A DNA stretch of 64,000 nucleotides from Unio delphinus (GCA_029339505.1 JAQISU010000132.1:5310001-5374000); one strand, 5' to 3'; counted from the stretch's first letter, positions 46,978-59,763 are shown. Notes: generated by a model from the sequence alone, not told the origin. Program-made: numbers and translations.

Positions 46978-49300
46978 ATGCCCTTGTGTGAAAGAATCAG
47001 ATACGAGAATGTCAATATCACACCAGCCTTTTATTGAACATATCCTGTCTTCTGGAATAGTATATTAGTGTGTTTGTAAGTATATGGTTTATTTATAAAC
47101 ACTTCTAGCTTAATCCTAGTCATGGGTGGTGGTGAGTGGTTTAGTTAGGAGCAGGACAATCCAGAGTGGACAATTTAGAGTGGACACTTTGAAACGGACA
47201 CGATACTTAGTGACGTTTGGACGTGACATGCATATAATGAGTTGCATTTGATGTAATTTCATCGTTTTTATTCATATTTTTCTGTATTGTTCAATCGCCG
47301 CAGTCGCCATGCCATGCTAAATTAAACCAATTATCAATAGCATCCTGTCATGTTTAGTCTAAGTGTTGCTACCAGGTTAATGCTAAACTTGGAGAGAACT
47401 TAGATGAAGTAGATCAAATGGAGTTTGCTATTCTGTTCCATTTGTATATTATCTTAAGAGGTTTATTGCAAATAGAATTGTATTGTAGTCGGGGTCTATA
47501 TATACATACACAGATCACGAAGGTTTTACACGAAAAATTACTTCTTGCAGACATAGTCATTTCAGTCCGAATCATATTACGTATAAATATTCATGAAGTA
47601 GTCATACAATCGGGCTAATATGTAATATAATTGTTGCATATTTAGCAATTCTACTTTAGGCTGGTTGCATACCGCTATCACAATATTTCTCGATTCAACG
47701 TTAGCTTTTTCAAAGAGCTCATAAAATCATCCATTGGTAAGATGCAATTGATTGGAAATGAAGTCCATGCAGGTACATTGCTCATGGCATTGGCATTGAT
47801 ATTAGACTAGAAACAATTATGTATGCTTAGTTTGTACCAGTATTTTAACGTTAACGTTCTTCGCGTAAAATGATTAGATGTCAAATATCGAATGTGTACT
47901 CACAGACTTCGTGACAAATAATGGGTCGATAACAATCCAGTTGAAATGATGAATAAATTGTTTCAAGGCCATGACATATACCGAGTTCTTTTTAGGGTTG
48001 TGTAGACTTTCTTTCCAGTTAAAAGTTCAAAATCAATAATAGGAACATTGCTGTTTTATTAGCTTTATTTTTGGCTTGAGACGAGTTTACAAATTATATC
48101 ACCAAAGGCAATACCTCCATGTATCTTCAACCCGTCGTGTCTAATCTTTGAGCAATGTACAAATTTGAACAGAGGTTAGAGTTAATTATTATATTTTATA
48201 AAGACTGAGATTTAACAACGACGAATTTAAACGTTTAATGAGCAATGTCCAGAAATCCAACACTGTTAATCTTGATAATCAACATATTTGATAAACATAT
48301 TCATAGACAAACGTATATACATAAAAATATAAAGAAACAAATGTACTAAAAAACAAAAATGATCTTCATGTCCACACATATTCATCCCGAAAGCTCGTGA
48401 CAATTATATATTTCCATATTCACTTTATTTGAGAAATCAGCATCAGAACTTCTTAACGTTGCAGGTTGAGAAATTATATTATACCATAATTGACGATATA
48501 TATCTTAGTTAAAATCGAGAGTTCTTTCCTTTTATTGTTTGAAAATTGTATGTAACAGACGTGCAAAATGCTTATATCAATCAGGTAGATTCCTACCTTC
48601 ATTTATTTCTTCTCTTATATGTGTCATATTTTAATGAAGTTAACACTATAACTATTTATTTCACAAACAGATGCAAGGCTGAAACAGGTTGACAACCCTT
48701 TAAATGGATTGAGTAAAACAGTACGAAAACAAATACAATTGTGTGATCAGCAATGGAAATGGTTATGCTTTAACCAGTTTTCTAATCTACATCAGAATGT
48801 ATAACTCTTGTTTGAAATATAGCACTTAGTTCATGTCCTCCTGGTTCATGTCCTCCACCTAGTTCATGTCCTCCTCCTAGTTCACATCCTTCTAGTTAAT
48901 GTCCTCCTCCAAGTTTATGTCATCCTGGTTCATGTCTTCCACCTAGTTCATGTCATGCATATAATAAGTTGCATTTGATGGGATTTCATCCTTTTAATTT
49001 ATATTTTTCTGTATCGGTCAATTGCCGCAGTCGCCATGCCATGCCAAGTTAAACCAATTATCAATAGCATCCTGTCATGTTTAGTCTAAGTGTTGCTACC
49101 AGGTTAATGCTAAACTTGGAAAGAACTTAGATGTAGTAGATCAAATGGAGTTTGCTATTCTGTTCCATTTGTATATTATCTTAAGAGGTTTATTGCAAAT
49201 AGAATTGTATTGTACTCGGGGTCTATATACACATACACAGATCACGAAGGCTTTGCACGAAAAATAACGCCTTGCACACATAGTCATTTCAGCCCAAATC
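46978..49300 (+). repeat. 2.3-kb tandem repeat, unit 1
   Basis: The unit runs from ATGCCCTTGTGTGA through GGTGGTGGTGAGTGG, CAGAGTGGACAATTTAGAG and a ~345-bp subrepeat R1 (about 47225-47575). A ~1.4-kb middle part follows (ACGTTAACGTTCTTCGCG, GGCTTGAGACGAGTTTA, CAACCCGTCGTGTCTAATC, AACAGGTTGACAACCC). Then come an 18-bp repeat (TTCATGTCCTCC) and a second subrepeat R2 (about 48955-49300). No long frame is conserved. Confidence 0.92.
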
Positions 49301-51615
49301 ATGCCTTTGTGTGATAGTATCGGATGTGTGAATGTCAATTTCACATTACCTTTCTATTGAACATATCCTGTCTTCTGGAATAGTATATTAGTGTGTATGT
49401 AAGTATATGGTTTATTTATAAACATTTCTAGCTTAATCATAATCATGGGTGGTGGTGAGTGGTTTAGTTAGGAGCAGGACAATCCAGAGTGGTCAATTTA
49501 GAGTGGACACTTTGAAACGGACACGATAGTGAGTGACGTTTGGACGTGACATGCATATAATGAGTTGCATTTGATGTAATTTCATCGTTTTTATTTATAT
49601 TTTTTTGTATCGGTCAATTGCCGCAGTCGCCATGCCATGCTAAGTTAAACCAAAGCATCCTGTCATGCTTAGTCTAAACGTTGCTACCAGGTTAATGCTA
49701 AACTTGGAAAGAACTTAGATGAAGTAGATCAAATGGAGTTTGCTATTCTGTTCCATTTGTATATTATCTTAAGAGGTTTATTGCAAATAGAATTGTAGTG
49801 TAGTCGGGGTCTATATACACATACACAGATTATGAAGGCTTTGCACGTAAACTTACCTCTTGCAGACATAGTCATTTCAGTCCGAATCATATTGCGTATA
49901 AATAATCATGAAGTAGTCATACAATCGGGCTAATATGTAATATAATTGTTGCATATTTAGCAATTGTACTTTAGACTGGTTGCATACCGCTATCACAATA
50001 TTTCTCGATACAACGTTAGCTTTTTCAAAGAGCTCATAAAATCATCCATTGGTAAGATGCAATTGATTGGAAATGAAGTCCATGCAGGTACATTGCTTAT
50101 GGCATTGGCATTGATATTAGACTAGAAACAATTATGTATGCTTAGTTTGCACCAGTATTTTAACGTTAACGTTCTTCGCGTAAAATGATTAGATGTCAAA
50201 TATCGAATGTGTACTCACAGACTTCGTGACAAATAATGGGTCGATAGCATTCCAGTTGAAATGATGAATAAATTGTTTCAAGGCCATAACATATACCGAT
50301 TACTTTTTAGGGTTGTGTAGACTTTCTTTCCAGTTAAAAGTTCAAAATCAAGAATAGAAACATTGCTGTTTTATTAGCTTTATTTTTGGCTTGAGACGAG
50401 TTTAGATATTATATCATCAAAGGCAATACCTCCATGTTTCTTCAACCCGTCGTGTCTAATCTTTGAGCAATGTACGAATTTGAACAGAGGTTAGAGATAT
50501 TATTATATTTTATAAAGACTGAGATTTAACAACGACGAATTTCAACGTTTAATGAGCAAAGGTCCAGAAATCCAACACTGTCAATCTTGATAAGCAACAT
50601 ATTTGATAAACATATTCATAGACAAACGTATATACATAAAAAATATAAAGAAACAAATGTACTAACAAACAAGAATGATCTTCATGTCCACACATATTCA
50701 TCCCGAAAGCTCGTGACAGTTATATATTTCAATATTCACTTTATTTGAGAAATCAGCATCAGAACTTCTTAACGTTGCTGGTTGAGAAATTATATTATAC
50801 CATAATTGACGATATATATCTTAGTTAAAATCGTGAGTTCTTTCCTTTATTGTTTGAAAATTGTATGTATCAGACGTGCAAAATGCTTATATCAATCAGG
50901 TAGATTCCTACCTTCATTTATTTCTTCTCTTATTTGTGTCATAATTTAATGAAGTTAAAACTATAACTATTTACATCATAATCAGATGCAAGGCTGAAAC
51001 AGGTTGACAACCCTTTAAATGGATTGAGTAAAACAGTACTAAAACAAATACAATTGTGTGATCAGCAATGGAAATGGTTATGCTTTATCCAATTTTCTAA
51101 CCTACATCAGAATGTATACCTCCTGTTTGAAATATAGCTCTTAGTTCATGTCCTCCTGGTTCATGTCCTCCACCTAGTTCATGTCCTCCTCCTAGTTCAC
51201 ATCCTTCTAGTTAATGTCCTCCTCCAAGTTTATGTCCTCCAGGTTCATGTCTTCCACCTAGTTCATGTCATGCATATAATAAGTTGCATTTGATGGGATT
51301 TCATCGTTTTAATTTATATATTTCTGTATCGGTCAATTGCCGCAGTCGCTCTGTCATACTAAGTTAAACCAATTATCAAAAGCATCCTGTCATGTTTAGT
51401 CTAAGCGTTGCTAGCAGGTTAATGCTAAACTTGGAAAGAACATAGATGAAGTAGATCAAATGGAGTTTGCTATTCTGTTCCATTTGTATATTATCTTAAG
51501 AGGTTTATTGCAAATAGAATTGTATTGTACTCGGGGTCTATATACACATACACAGATCACGAAGGCTTTGCACAAAAAATAACGCCTTGCACACATAGTC
51601 ATTTCAGCCCAAATC
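49301..51615 (+). repeat. 2.3-kb tandem repeat, unit 2
   Basis: Repeats unit 1 in the same order, with start-to-start distance 2323 bp. The GGACAATCC marker is at 49477 (47154 in unit 1). R1 has a ~12-bp deletion at CCAATTATCAATAGC. The short minus-strand open frame at the R2/unit joint (49141-49344) recurs almost unchanged at 51456-51659, which reflects recent duplication and not coding constraint. Confidence 0.92.
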
Positions 51616-53922
51616 ATGCCTTTGTGAGATAGTATCGGATGTGTGAATGACAATTTCACATTACCTTTCTATTGAACTTATCCTCTCTTCTGGAATAGTA
51701 TATTAGTGTGTTTGTAAGTATATGGTTTATTTATAAACATTTCTAGCTTAATCCTAGTCATGGGTGGTGGTGAGTGGTTTAGTTAGGAGCAGGACAATCC
51801 AGAGTGGACAATTTAGAGTGGACACTTTGAAACGGACACGATACTGTGTGACGCTTGCACGTGTCATGCATATAATGAGTTGCATTTGATGGAATTTCAT
51901 CGTTTTTATTTATATTTTTCTGTATCGGTCAATTGCCGCAGTCGCCATGCCATGCCAAGTTAAGAAAATTATCAATAGCATCCTGTCATGCTTAGTCTAA
52001 ACGTTGCTACCAGGTTAATGCTAAACTTGGAAAGAACTTAGATGAAATAGATCAAATGGACTTTGCTATCCTGTTCCATTTGTATATTATCTTAAGAGGT
52101 TTCTTGCAATTAGAATTGTAGTGTAGTCGGGGTCTATATACACATACACAGATTACGAAGGCTTTGCACGTAAAATTACCTCTTGCAGACATAGTCATTT
52201 CAGCCCAAATCATATTACGTATAAATAGTCATGAAGTAGTCATACAATCGGGCGGATATGTGATATAATTGTTGCATATTTTGCAATTGCACTTTAGGCT
52301 GATTGCATACCGCCGTCATAATATTTCTCGATTCAACTTTTGCTTTTTCAAAGAGCTGATAAAATTATCCATTGGGAATGGTAAGATGCAATTTATTGGA
52401 AATTAAGTCCATGCAGGTACATCGCTTATGGCATTGGCATTGATATTAGACTAGAAACAATTATGCATGCTTAGTTTGCACCAGTATTTTAACTTTAACG
52501 TTCTTCGCGTAAAATGATTAGATGTCTAATATTGAATGTGTACTCACAGACTTCGTGACAAATTATGGGTCGATAACAATCCAGTTGAGATGATGAATAA
52601 ATTGTTTCAAGGCCATAACATATACCAATTTCTTTTTAGGGTTGTGTGGACTTTCTTTCCAGTTAAAAGTTCAACATCAAGAATAGGAACATTGTTATTT
52701 TATTAGCTTTATTTTTGGCTTGAGACGAGTTTAGAAATTATATCACCAAAGGCAATGTCTCCATGCATCTCAACCCGTCGTGTCTAATCTTTGAGCAATG
52801 GACAAATTTGAACAGAGGTTAGAGTTAATTATTATATTTCACAAAGACTGAGATTTAACAACGGCGAATTTCAACGTTTAATGAGCAAAGGCCGAGAAAT
52901 CCAACACTATCAATGTTGATAATCAACATATTTGATAAACATATTCATAGACAAACGTATATACATAAAAAATATAAACAAGCAAATGTACTAACAAACA
53001 AGAATGATCTTCATGTCCACACATATTCATCCCGATATCTCGTGACAATTATATTTTTCCATAATCACTTTATTTGGGAAATCAGCATCGGAACTACCTA
53101 ACGTTGCAGGTTGAGAAGTTATATTATACCATAATTGACGATATATATCTTAGTTAAAAATCGAGAGTTCTTTCCTTTTATTGTTTGAAAATTGTATGTT
53201 ACGGACGTGCAAAATACTTATATCAATCAGGTAGATTCCTACCTTCATTTATTTCTTCTCTTATTTGTGTCATATTTTAATGAAGTTAAAACTATAACTA
53301 TTTACATCATAATCAGATGCAAGGCTGAAACAGGTTGACAACCCTTTAAATGGATTGAGTAAAACAGTACTAAAACAAATACAATTGTGTGATCAGCAAT
53401 GGAAATGGTTATGCTTTAACCAGTTTTCTAACCTACATCAGAAGGTATACCTCCTGTTTGAAATATAGCTCTTAGTTCATGTCCTCCTCCTAGTTCACGT
53501 CCTTCTAGTTAATGTTCTCCTCAAAGTTTATGTCCTCCTGGTTCATGTCTTCCACCTTGTTCATGTCATGCATATAATGAGTTGCATTTGATGGAATTTC
53601 GTCGTTTTTATTTATATTTTTCTGTATCGGTCAATTTCCGCAGTCGCCATGCCATGCTAAGTTAAATCAATTATCAATAGCATCCTGTTATGTTTAGTCT
53701 AAGCGTTGCTACCAGGTTAATGCTAAACTTGGAAAGAACATAGATGAAGTAGATCAAATGGAGTTTGCTATTCTGCTTCATTTGTATATGATATTAAGAG
53801 GTTTATTGCAAATAGAATTGTTTTGTAGTCGGGGTCTATATACACATACACAGATCACGAAGGTTTTGCACGAAAAATAACGCCTTGCACACATAGTCAT
53901 TTCAGCCCAAATCATGCCTTTG
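51616..53922 (+). repeat. 2.3-kb tandem repeat, unit 3
   Basis: Start-to-start distance 2315 bp from unit 2. Differences include a 10-bp insertion in 'CCATTGGGAATGGTAAGATG' and a shortened 18-bp repeat block (53465-53560). All landmarks are present. Confidence 0.92.
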
Positions 53923-55803
53923 TGAGATAGTATCGGATGTGTGAATGACAATTTCACATTACCTTTCTATTGAACATATCCTTTCTTCTGGAATAGTATA
54001 TTAGTGTGTATGTAAGTATATGGTTTATTTATAAACACTTCTTGCTTAATCATAGTCATGGGTGGTGGTGAGTGGTTTAGTTAGGAGCAGGACAATCCAG
54101 AGTGGACAATTTAGAGTGGACACTTTGAAACGGACACGATACTGTGTGACGCTTGCACGTGTCATGCATATAATGAGTTGCATTTGATAGAATTTCATCG
54201 TTTTTATTTATATTGTTCTGTATCGGTCAATTGCCGCAGTCGCCATGCCATGCCAAGTTAAGAAAATTATCAATAGCATCCTGTCATGCTTAGTCTAAAC
54301 GTTGCTACCAGGTTAATGCTAAACTTGGAAAGAACTTAGATGAAATAGATCAAATGGACTTTGCTATCCTGTTCCATTTGTATATTATCTTAAGAGGTTT
54401 CTTGCAATTAGAATTGTAGTGTAGTCGGGGTCTATATACACATACACAGATTACGAAGGCTTTGCACGTAAAATTACCTCTTGCAGACATAGTCATTTCA
54501 GCCCAAATCATATAACGTATAAATAGTCATGAAGTAGTCATACAATCGGGCGGATATGTGACATAATTGTTGCATATTTAGCAATTGTACTTTAGGCTGA
54601 TTTCATACCGCCGTCACAATATTTCTCGATTCAACTTTTGCTTTTTCAAAGAGCTGATAAAATTATCCATTGTGAATGGTAAGATGCAATTTATTGGAAA
54701 TTAAGTCCATGCAGGTACATCGCTTATGGCATTGGAATTGATATTAGACTAGAAACAAATATGCATGCTTAGTTTGCACCAGTATTTTAACTTTAACGTT
54801 CTTCGCGTAAGTTGATTAGATGTCTTCGTGACAAATTATGGGTCGATAACAATCCAGTTGAGATGATGAATAAATTGTTTCAAGACCATAACATGTACCG
54901 ATTTCTTTTTAGGGTTGTGTAGACTTTCCTTCCAGTTAAAACTTCAAAAACAAGAATAGGAACACGTTATTTTTTAATACACATACATAGAATACGAAGG
55001 CTTTGCACGTGCAATTACGCTTTCCTGTCGTAGTCATTTCAGCTCAAATCATATTACGTATAAATAGTCATTAAGTAGTCACACAATAGGGCGGATATGT
55101 AAGAGAATTGTTGCATATTTAGCAATTGTAATTTAGACAGAGTGCAGATCGCCGTCACATTATTTCTCGATTCAACGTTAGCTTTTTCAACGAGCTGATA
55201 CAATCATCCATTATGATCTTTAAGAAACAATTTATTGGAAATGAAGTCCATGCAGGTACATTGCATATGACATCGGCATTGATGTTAAACATGAAACAAA
55301 TATGCCTGCAAAAAAAAGTAACAACTCTTTATTTTCACCTGTATTTAACCTTTACTTTCTCCGCGTAAGTTGATTAGATGTCTAATATCGAATATGTACA
55401 CACAGACTTCGTGACAAATTATACGTCGCTAACAATCCAGATGAGATGTTGAATACATTTGTTTGAAGGTCATAACATGTATTGATTTCATTTTAGGGCG
55501 GTGTAGACTTTCTTACCAGTAAAAACCTTAATAGAAGCAATCCTTATTTTATTAGCTTTAGTTTTGGCTTGAGACGAGTTTAGAACTATATAACCAAAGG
55601 CAATGTCTCCGTGGGTCTTCAACCCGTCGTGTCTAATCTGTGAGCAATGTAAAGATTTAAACAGTTCAGAGTTAATTATTATATTTTACAAAGACTGAGA
55701 TTGAAAAACAACAAACTTTAACGTTTAATGAGCAAAGGTCAAGAATTCGAACACTTACAATCTTGATAAGCATCAAATTTGAAAAACGTATTCATAGACA
55801 AAC

Positions 55804-55881
<78 letters not shown>

Positions 55882-56375
55882 CATTTAAACAAGCAAATGT
55901 ACTAACAAACAAGAATGATCTTCATGTCCACACATATTCATCCCGAAAGCTCGTGACAATTATATATTTCCATATTCACTTTATTTGAGAAATCAGCATC
56001 AGAACTACTTAACGTTGCAGGTTGAAAAATTATATTATACTATAATTGACGATATATATATCTTAGTTAAAATGTCGAGTTCTTTTCTTTTATTGCTTGA
56101 AAATTGTATGTTACGGACGGGAAAAATACCTATATTAATCAGGTGGATTCCTACCTTCATTTATTTCTTCTCTTATTTGTGTCATACTTTAATGAAGTTA
56201 AAACTTTAACTATTACATCAGAAACAGATGCATGGCTGAAACAGGTTGACAGCACTTTAAATGGATTTCGTAAAACAATACTCTAACAAAAGCATGTGTG
56301 TGTTCAGCAATGGAAATTGTTATGCTTTAACCAGTTTTCTAACCTACATCAGAAGGTATACCTCCTGTTTGAAAT
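53923..56375 (+). repeat. 2.3-kb tandem repeat, unit 4, rearranged
   Basis: The left ~1.05 kb follows units 1-3. Near 54965-55000 the sequence jumps back and repeats the R1-end to middle part (ACACATACA..GAATACGAAGGCTTTGCACG) in a more diverged form (about 54980-55500). It then continues through the remaining landmarks to the 18-bp repeat at 56376. The second half is clearly more diverged, so an older copy was joined to a younger one. Confidence 0.85.
55806..55877. repeat. (TA)n microsatellite inside unit 4
   Basis: About 36 TA dinucleotides replace the short GTATATACATAAAAA site present at the same place in units 1-3 (for example 48313). Confidence 0.95.
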
Positions 56376-56699
56376 ATGGCTCCTAGTTCATGTCCTTCTC
56401 CTAATTCATGTCCTCCACGTTCATGTCCTACTCCTAGTCCTTGTCCTCCTCCTAGTTCAGTTCCTCCTTCTAGTTCATGTCCTCCTCCTTGTTCATGTCC
56501 TCCTTCTAGTTCATGTCCTACACCTAGTTGATGCCCTTCTCATAGTTTATGTCCTCATGGTTCATGTCCTGCCCCTGTTTCTTCTCCTTATAGTTCATGT
56601 CATCTACCTAGTTCATATCTTTCTCCTAGTTCATGTCCTTATAATTCATGTCATCCTCCATATGCACCTTTTTATACACATGCTGCATATCCCTTTTAA
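56376..56699 (+). pseudogene. 18-bp repeat encoding Ser/Cys/Pro hexapeptides; short or broken frame
   Basis: ATG at 56376 opens a frame that reads MAPSSCPSPNSCPP and continues as variants of SSCPPP for 51 codons to a TGA at 56529. Beyond that stop the same frame stays open to a TAA at 56697, ending YNSCHPPYAPFYTHAAYPF. A TGA lies two codons before the ATG. In unit 1 the equivalent site has ATA instead of ATG but keeps the same frame for ~25 codons, then TAA. Because the repeat is 18 bp, one frame is automatically preserved. A decayed Pro/Cys-rich protein and a non-coding minisatellite are both possible; I lean to the minisatellite. Confidence 0.35.
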
Positions 56700-56915
56700 G
56701 CCTCATCGCCTCTTTATCTTTTACTTTCGTGACGGTTCTAATAAGGATCATAGTAGTAAAGATCATTTAAATATAATGATTGTGAATAAGAAATGATCAT
56801 TATTGCAAGTATGCAATTTTCTATTCACAATTATTCTTTTCTATCATTCACTTAAGTACAGCCATTTCATTCCTTCTGTCTTTCGTGATGGTGACAGTTC
56901 AAAGTCTTTATATCT

Positions 56916-57140
56916 ATGACCTGTAACGTGTCCGATGCCGTTGTCCTGGCTGGTTATTTTAAACTAGTTTTTGTATTAAATGCGGCTAAATATTGTCATT
57001 TGGATATTGTTAAACATGGAATTAACATAGACGTTAAAAGTCAAGCAGAGTTTGCTGCTAATGATCTATTTGCTTTTTGTGTGAAGAGGATCAAAAAAGG
57101 AGAGGATCAAAAAAGAGGATCAAAAAAGGATTATGTTTAA
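56916..57140 (+). pseudogene. Ankyrin-repeat-like coding fragment
   Basis: The 74-codon frame contains LNAAKYCHLDIVKHGINIDV, close to the ankyrin pattern AA..GHLDIVK..LE.GA.I. The Gly usually before His is Cys, and about four residues between DIVK and HG are missing. Residues after it (EFAANDLFAFCVKRI) could be the start of another degraded repeat. The end is a simple GGATCAAAAAA-type repeat encoding Lys/Arg/Gly. No sister fragment is seen in units 1-4. It may be a retrocopy, a broken exon or, less likely, a real terminal exon. Confidence 0.35.
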
Positions 57141-57239
57141 TTAAGGTCAAGGTCACAAATGAAAGTTATGAAGTATAGAAAGTAGTCCTATCTTTCTAAC
57201 CATAATTAGTTAAGATAATATGTATACCGAGTTCTTTAA

Positions 57240-57660
57240 AGAGTTTTACAAATAAGGTTGAGATGTCGGGTAACAATGTTAAAACGGCATGACATACAGT
57301 TCGATGCATTGATTTGATTCGTTATTGGAGCGGGGTAGTCTTTGATCGGAGCAGGAATAGTATTGATTACAGTTTATATTTTTAATTTTAACACGAGTTT
57401 TGGAACATATTAATTCAACATAAGGTATCGCGTTACTTCCATCCGTTGTATCTAAACGTTGAGCATAGTCCAGTTTTAAATGATTTTAAGGTTATATTTT
57501 GTGTGTTACAGAGACCTGTACTGAAGGAAACAATTTGACAAATTTAATGAGTTAATGCTGGAAACTTGAATATTGACAAGCTGTTGAAGAAACGGCTGAA
57601 CAAAACACAAACACTGACACGAAAATACATATGAGAGCTTAGTGGAAAGTATACATTTCC
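57240..57660 (+). repeat. Degraded relative of the 2.3-kb repeat
   Basis: Landmarks of the unit's middle part appear in the same order but heavily mutated: ACGGCATGACATACAG, GGAGCGGGGTAGTCTTTG, AACACGAGTTTTGGAAC, TCCGTTGTATCTAAACGTTGAGC, CAAATTTAATGAGTTAATG. This shows the tandem domain once extended further right. Confidence 0.65.
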
Positions 57661-57719
57661 ATGATCGCTTACGGGCCATTTACAGCAAGGAATGTTCCAG
57701 CTTAGAACCTAATTTTCAT

Positions 57720-57986
57720 CTGCATATATGTATGTCTTGTTTGTTTGTTTTTTTTATGGTTTAACGCCATTTTTAAGCACAGTATAGGCAATACATGGCG
57801 GCCAGTATTAATGGTGGAGGAAGAACCCGGAAAACCCCAGGAAAGAACCACCGACCCACGAGAAGCTACTGGCAAGCTTTCTCACATAACTACATTTGCC
57901 GAATCTTGGACTCGAACACATGCAAACAGAGGTGAGATGGCAGTGATCTGTAACGGACAGCCACTCGGGGCCCCTGCGTATATGTA
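57720..57986 (-). mobile_element. tRNA-derived SINE, family 2, with target-site duplication
   Basis: Element proper about 57749-57974. On the minus strand: GGGGCCCCGAGTGGC-like head (with the A box partly lost), a degenerate B box, GTGAGAAAGCTTGCCAGTAG, CTCGTGGGTCGGTGGTTC, CACCATTAATACTGGCCGCC and GGCGTTAAACCATAAAAAAA. CTGCATATATGTA (57720-57732) and CTGCGTATATGTA (57974-57986) form a 13-bp duplication with one difference. It lies inside the degraded tandem-repeat domain. Confidence 0.88.
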
Positions 57987-58173
57987 GGAATCGAGAATGT
58001 GATTTTATAATTGTATGTTCTATGAATGCTGTTTATAACAATCAAGTAAAATGTTTGAATTTCTCATACAGAGTCAATTCTGTCGTTCACTTGTCTTCTC
58101 TAATTTGTCTCATATTTATTACGAATATAATACTGATACTATTTATCTAACTAAACAATGCATGGATGAAACA

Positions 58174-58347
58174 CGTATGTATGTATGTATGTATGTATGT
58201 ATGTATGTATGTATGTATGTATGTATGTATGTATGTATTTATATATGCATGCATGTATGTATGTATGTATGTATGTATGTATGTATGTATGTATGTATGT
58301 ATGTATGTATGTATGTATGTATGTATGTATGTATGTATGTTTGCATG
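58174..58347. repeat. (GTAT)n microsatellite
   Basis: TATG/GTAT tetranucleotides with one TTTATATATGCATGC interruption near 58235-58255. Confidence 0.96.
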
Positions 58348-58454
58348 TATAGTTATTTCAGCAGTCATACATTCTGGCAGATTTTGATTAAAATTGTTAC
58401 AAATGTTATTGACTGGAATGTAGACGTAAATTCTGTGTTCACCCGTCAAAGACG

Positions 58455-58789
58455 TCCTACGATTCATTGTTAGCTATGTCAAAGACCCTTTACACTATGC
58501 CATTAAATAGCTAAGATTGAAAGAACAGTCAATCAAGTCTTGACAATTGCGCTTCATTTTCGCCTGACATTTATATCAAGTGCGACTCAAACGTGCACGT
58601 GAGAAGACATAGTCTAAGCTTACTTTGAACATGAATTATAATATTCATTGAAACAGTATTGGAACATTTCTTTCTTCTTTCACTCCGAATCGGTTGACTC
58701 GATGTTCAATACTCGACGTGTACTCACCGGTTTCAAATTATGTGTAGTTTACAATCCTGTTGATATATCGAATACAAATATTTAAGCGG

Positions 58790-58852
<63 letters not shown>

Positions 58853-59074
58853 TCTTTGCTGGGGCGGAGTAGACTTTGTTTAGAGCTAAAGTTATTTAAA
58901 ATAAGACTAGGGACAATTGTTCTTTTATTTATTTTATTTCAGGTAAAATACGAGTTTTAAACTATAATAATCAAACGGAAGTGCTACATGTATCTTCCAT
59001 TCGTCCTATCTACACTTTCAGCATTATGCAGTTTCTAATTGATCTTGCAGTTATATGTTATAGATGTCTGAGGA
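58455..59074 (+). repeat. Degraded relative of the 2.3-kb repeat, second
   Basis: In order: ACGATTCATTGTTAGCTATG (unit: CGATTCAACGTTAGCTTTTT), ACTCGACGTGTACTCACCGG (unit: ATCGAATGTGTACTCACAGA), TTTACAATCCTGTTGA, GGGGCGGAGTAGACTTTG, AAATACGAGTTTTAAACTAT and TTCGTCCTATCTACACTTTC. The copy is cut at 59075 by a SINE. Confidence 0.7.
58795..58849. repeat. (AT)n microsatellite grown inside a degraded repeat copy
   Basis: About 27 AT dinucleotides directly after GGCACGGC, where sister copies have a short GACATATACC (47970, 50286) or GACATACAG (57289). Confidence 0.95.
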
Positions 59075-59075
59075 C

Positions 59076-59373
59076 CGCTCCGGTGGCGTAGTGGTTAGAT
59101 TGTCCGCCGCGGAAGTTTGATGTCGTGGGCTCGATCCTTGCCGAGTCATACCAAAGACTTAAAAAATGGTAGTAACAGCTGCCTCTCTTGCATTAAGAGG
59201 ATAGTGTTAGGACTGGTCGGCCTGGTGTCAGGATAATGTGACTGGGTAGGATTAAATCATGGTACGTGTCTGCCCAGTGCTAGACATTACTATAAACTGC
59301 CTCACTGCAGACATCGTAGAGATATGACTGAACAATTGATAAAACTACGTTGAAAATCCTAACCACACACACA
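59076..59373 (+). mobile_element. tRNA-derived SINE, family 1
   Basis: Head GACCGCTCCGGTGGCGTAGTGG with an A box, GGGCTCGATCC as a slightly changed B box, then GAGTCATACCAAAGACTT, TAGTAACAGCTGCCTCTC, GGACTGGTCGGCCTGGTGTC, CATGGTACGTGTCTGCC, TGCCTCACTGCAGACATC and TACGTTGAAAATCC. It ends with a short (AC) tail. It interrupts a degraded 2.3-kb repeat copy. No certain target-site duplication is visible. Confidence 0.9.
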
Positions 59374-59399
59374 TATATGTCCGACACTGATCTTAATGA

Positions 59400-59762
59400 G
59401 TAAGGGATGAAAAACTGAACATTAATAAACTTGTTAACTATAAGCTGCTTTAGCCGTTTCTAATGCTAAGCAATCAACACAAGAACGTGCATACAGGTAG
59501 GTGGGAGTTTAATGGTAACCTCTATTTTACTATACATTTTAGTGATCACTTTCTCTTTATTTGCGGCATTGGAATTAATAAATGTTCCAGTTTTCAAAAT
59601 GTTCAATATTTTCCTGAAGGGGGTTATGTCGTTTCAAAAATATTTCTTCTCCTTATATGTTGCGGTTTTAGCATTAGTGCAACGTATATAACTAAAACTT
59701 AAATGAATAAAACACGTTGACAACTCATTAAATGGAATACGAAATAAATAACGTAATAAAAA
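59400..59762 (+). repeat. Continuation of the degraded 2.3-kb repeat after the SINE
   Basis: AATAAAACACGTTGACAACTC and ATTAAATGGAATACG match the unit's AAACAGGTTGACAACCC and TTTAAATGGATTGAG. Upstream parts align only loosely. The frame at 59463-59702 lies in this degraded repeat and is not called a gene. Confidence 0.6.
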
Positions 59763-59763
59763 A

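Noticed and set aside
47225..49300. Subrepeats R1 and R2 (each ~345 bp, 1.4 kb apart) as LTRs of a small retrotransposon
   Set aside because: They lack clear TG...CA ends, a primer-binding site or polypurine tract, and R2 is followed by the next tandem unit instead of a target-site duplication.
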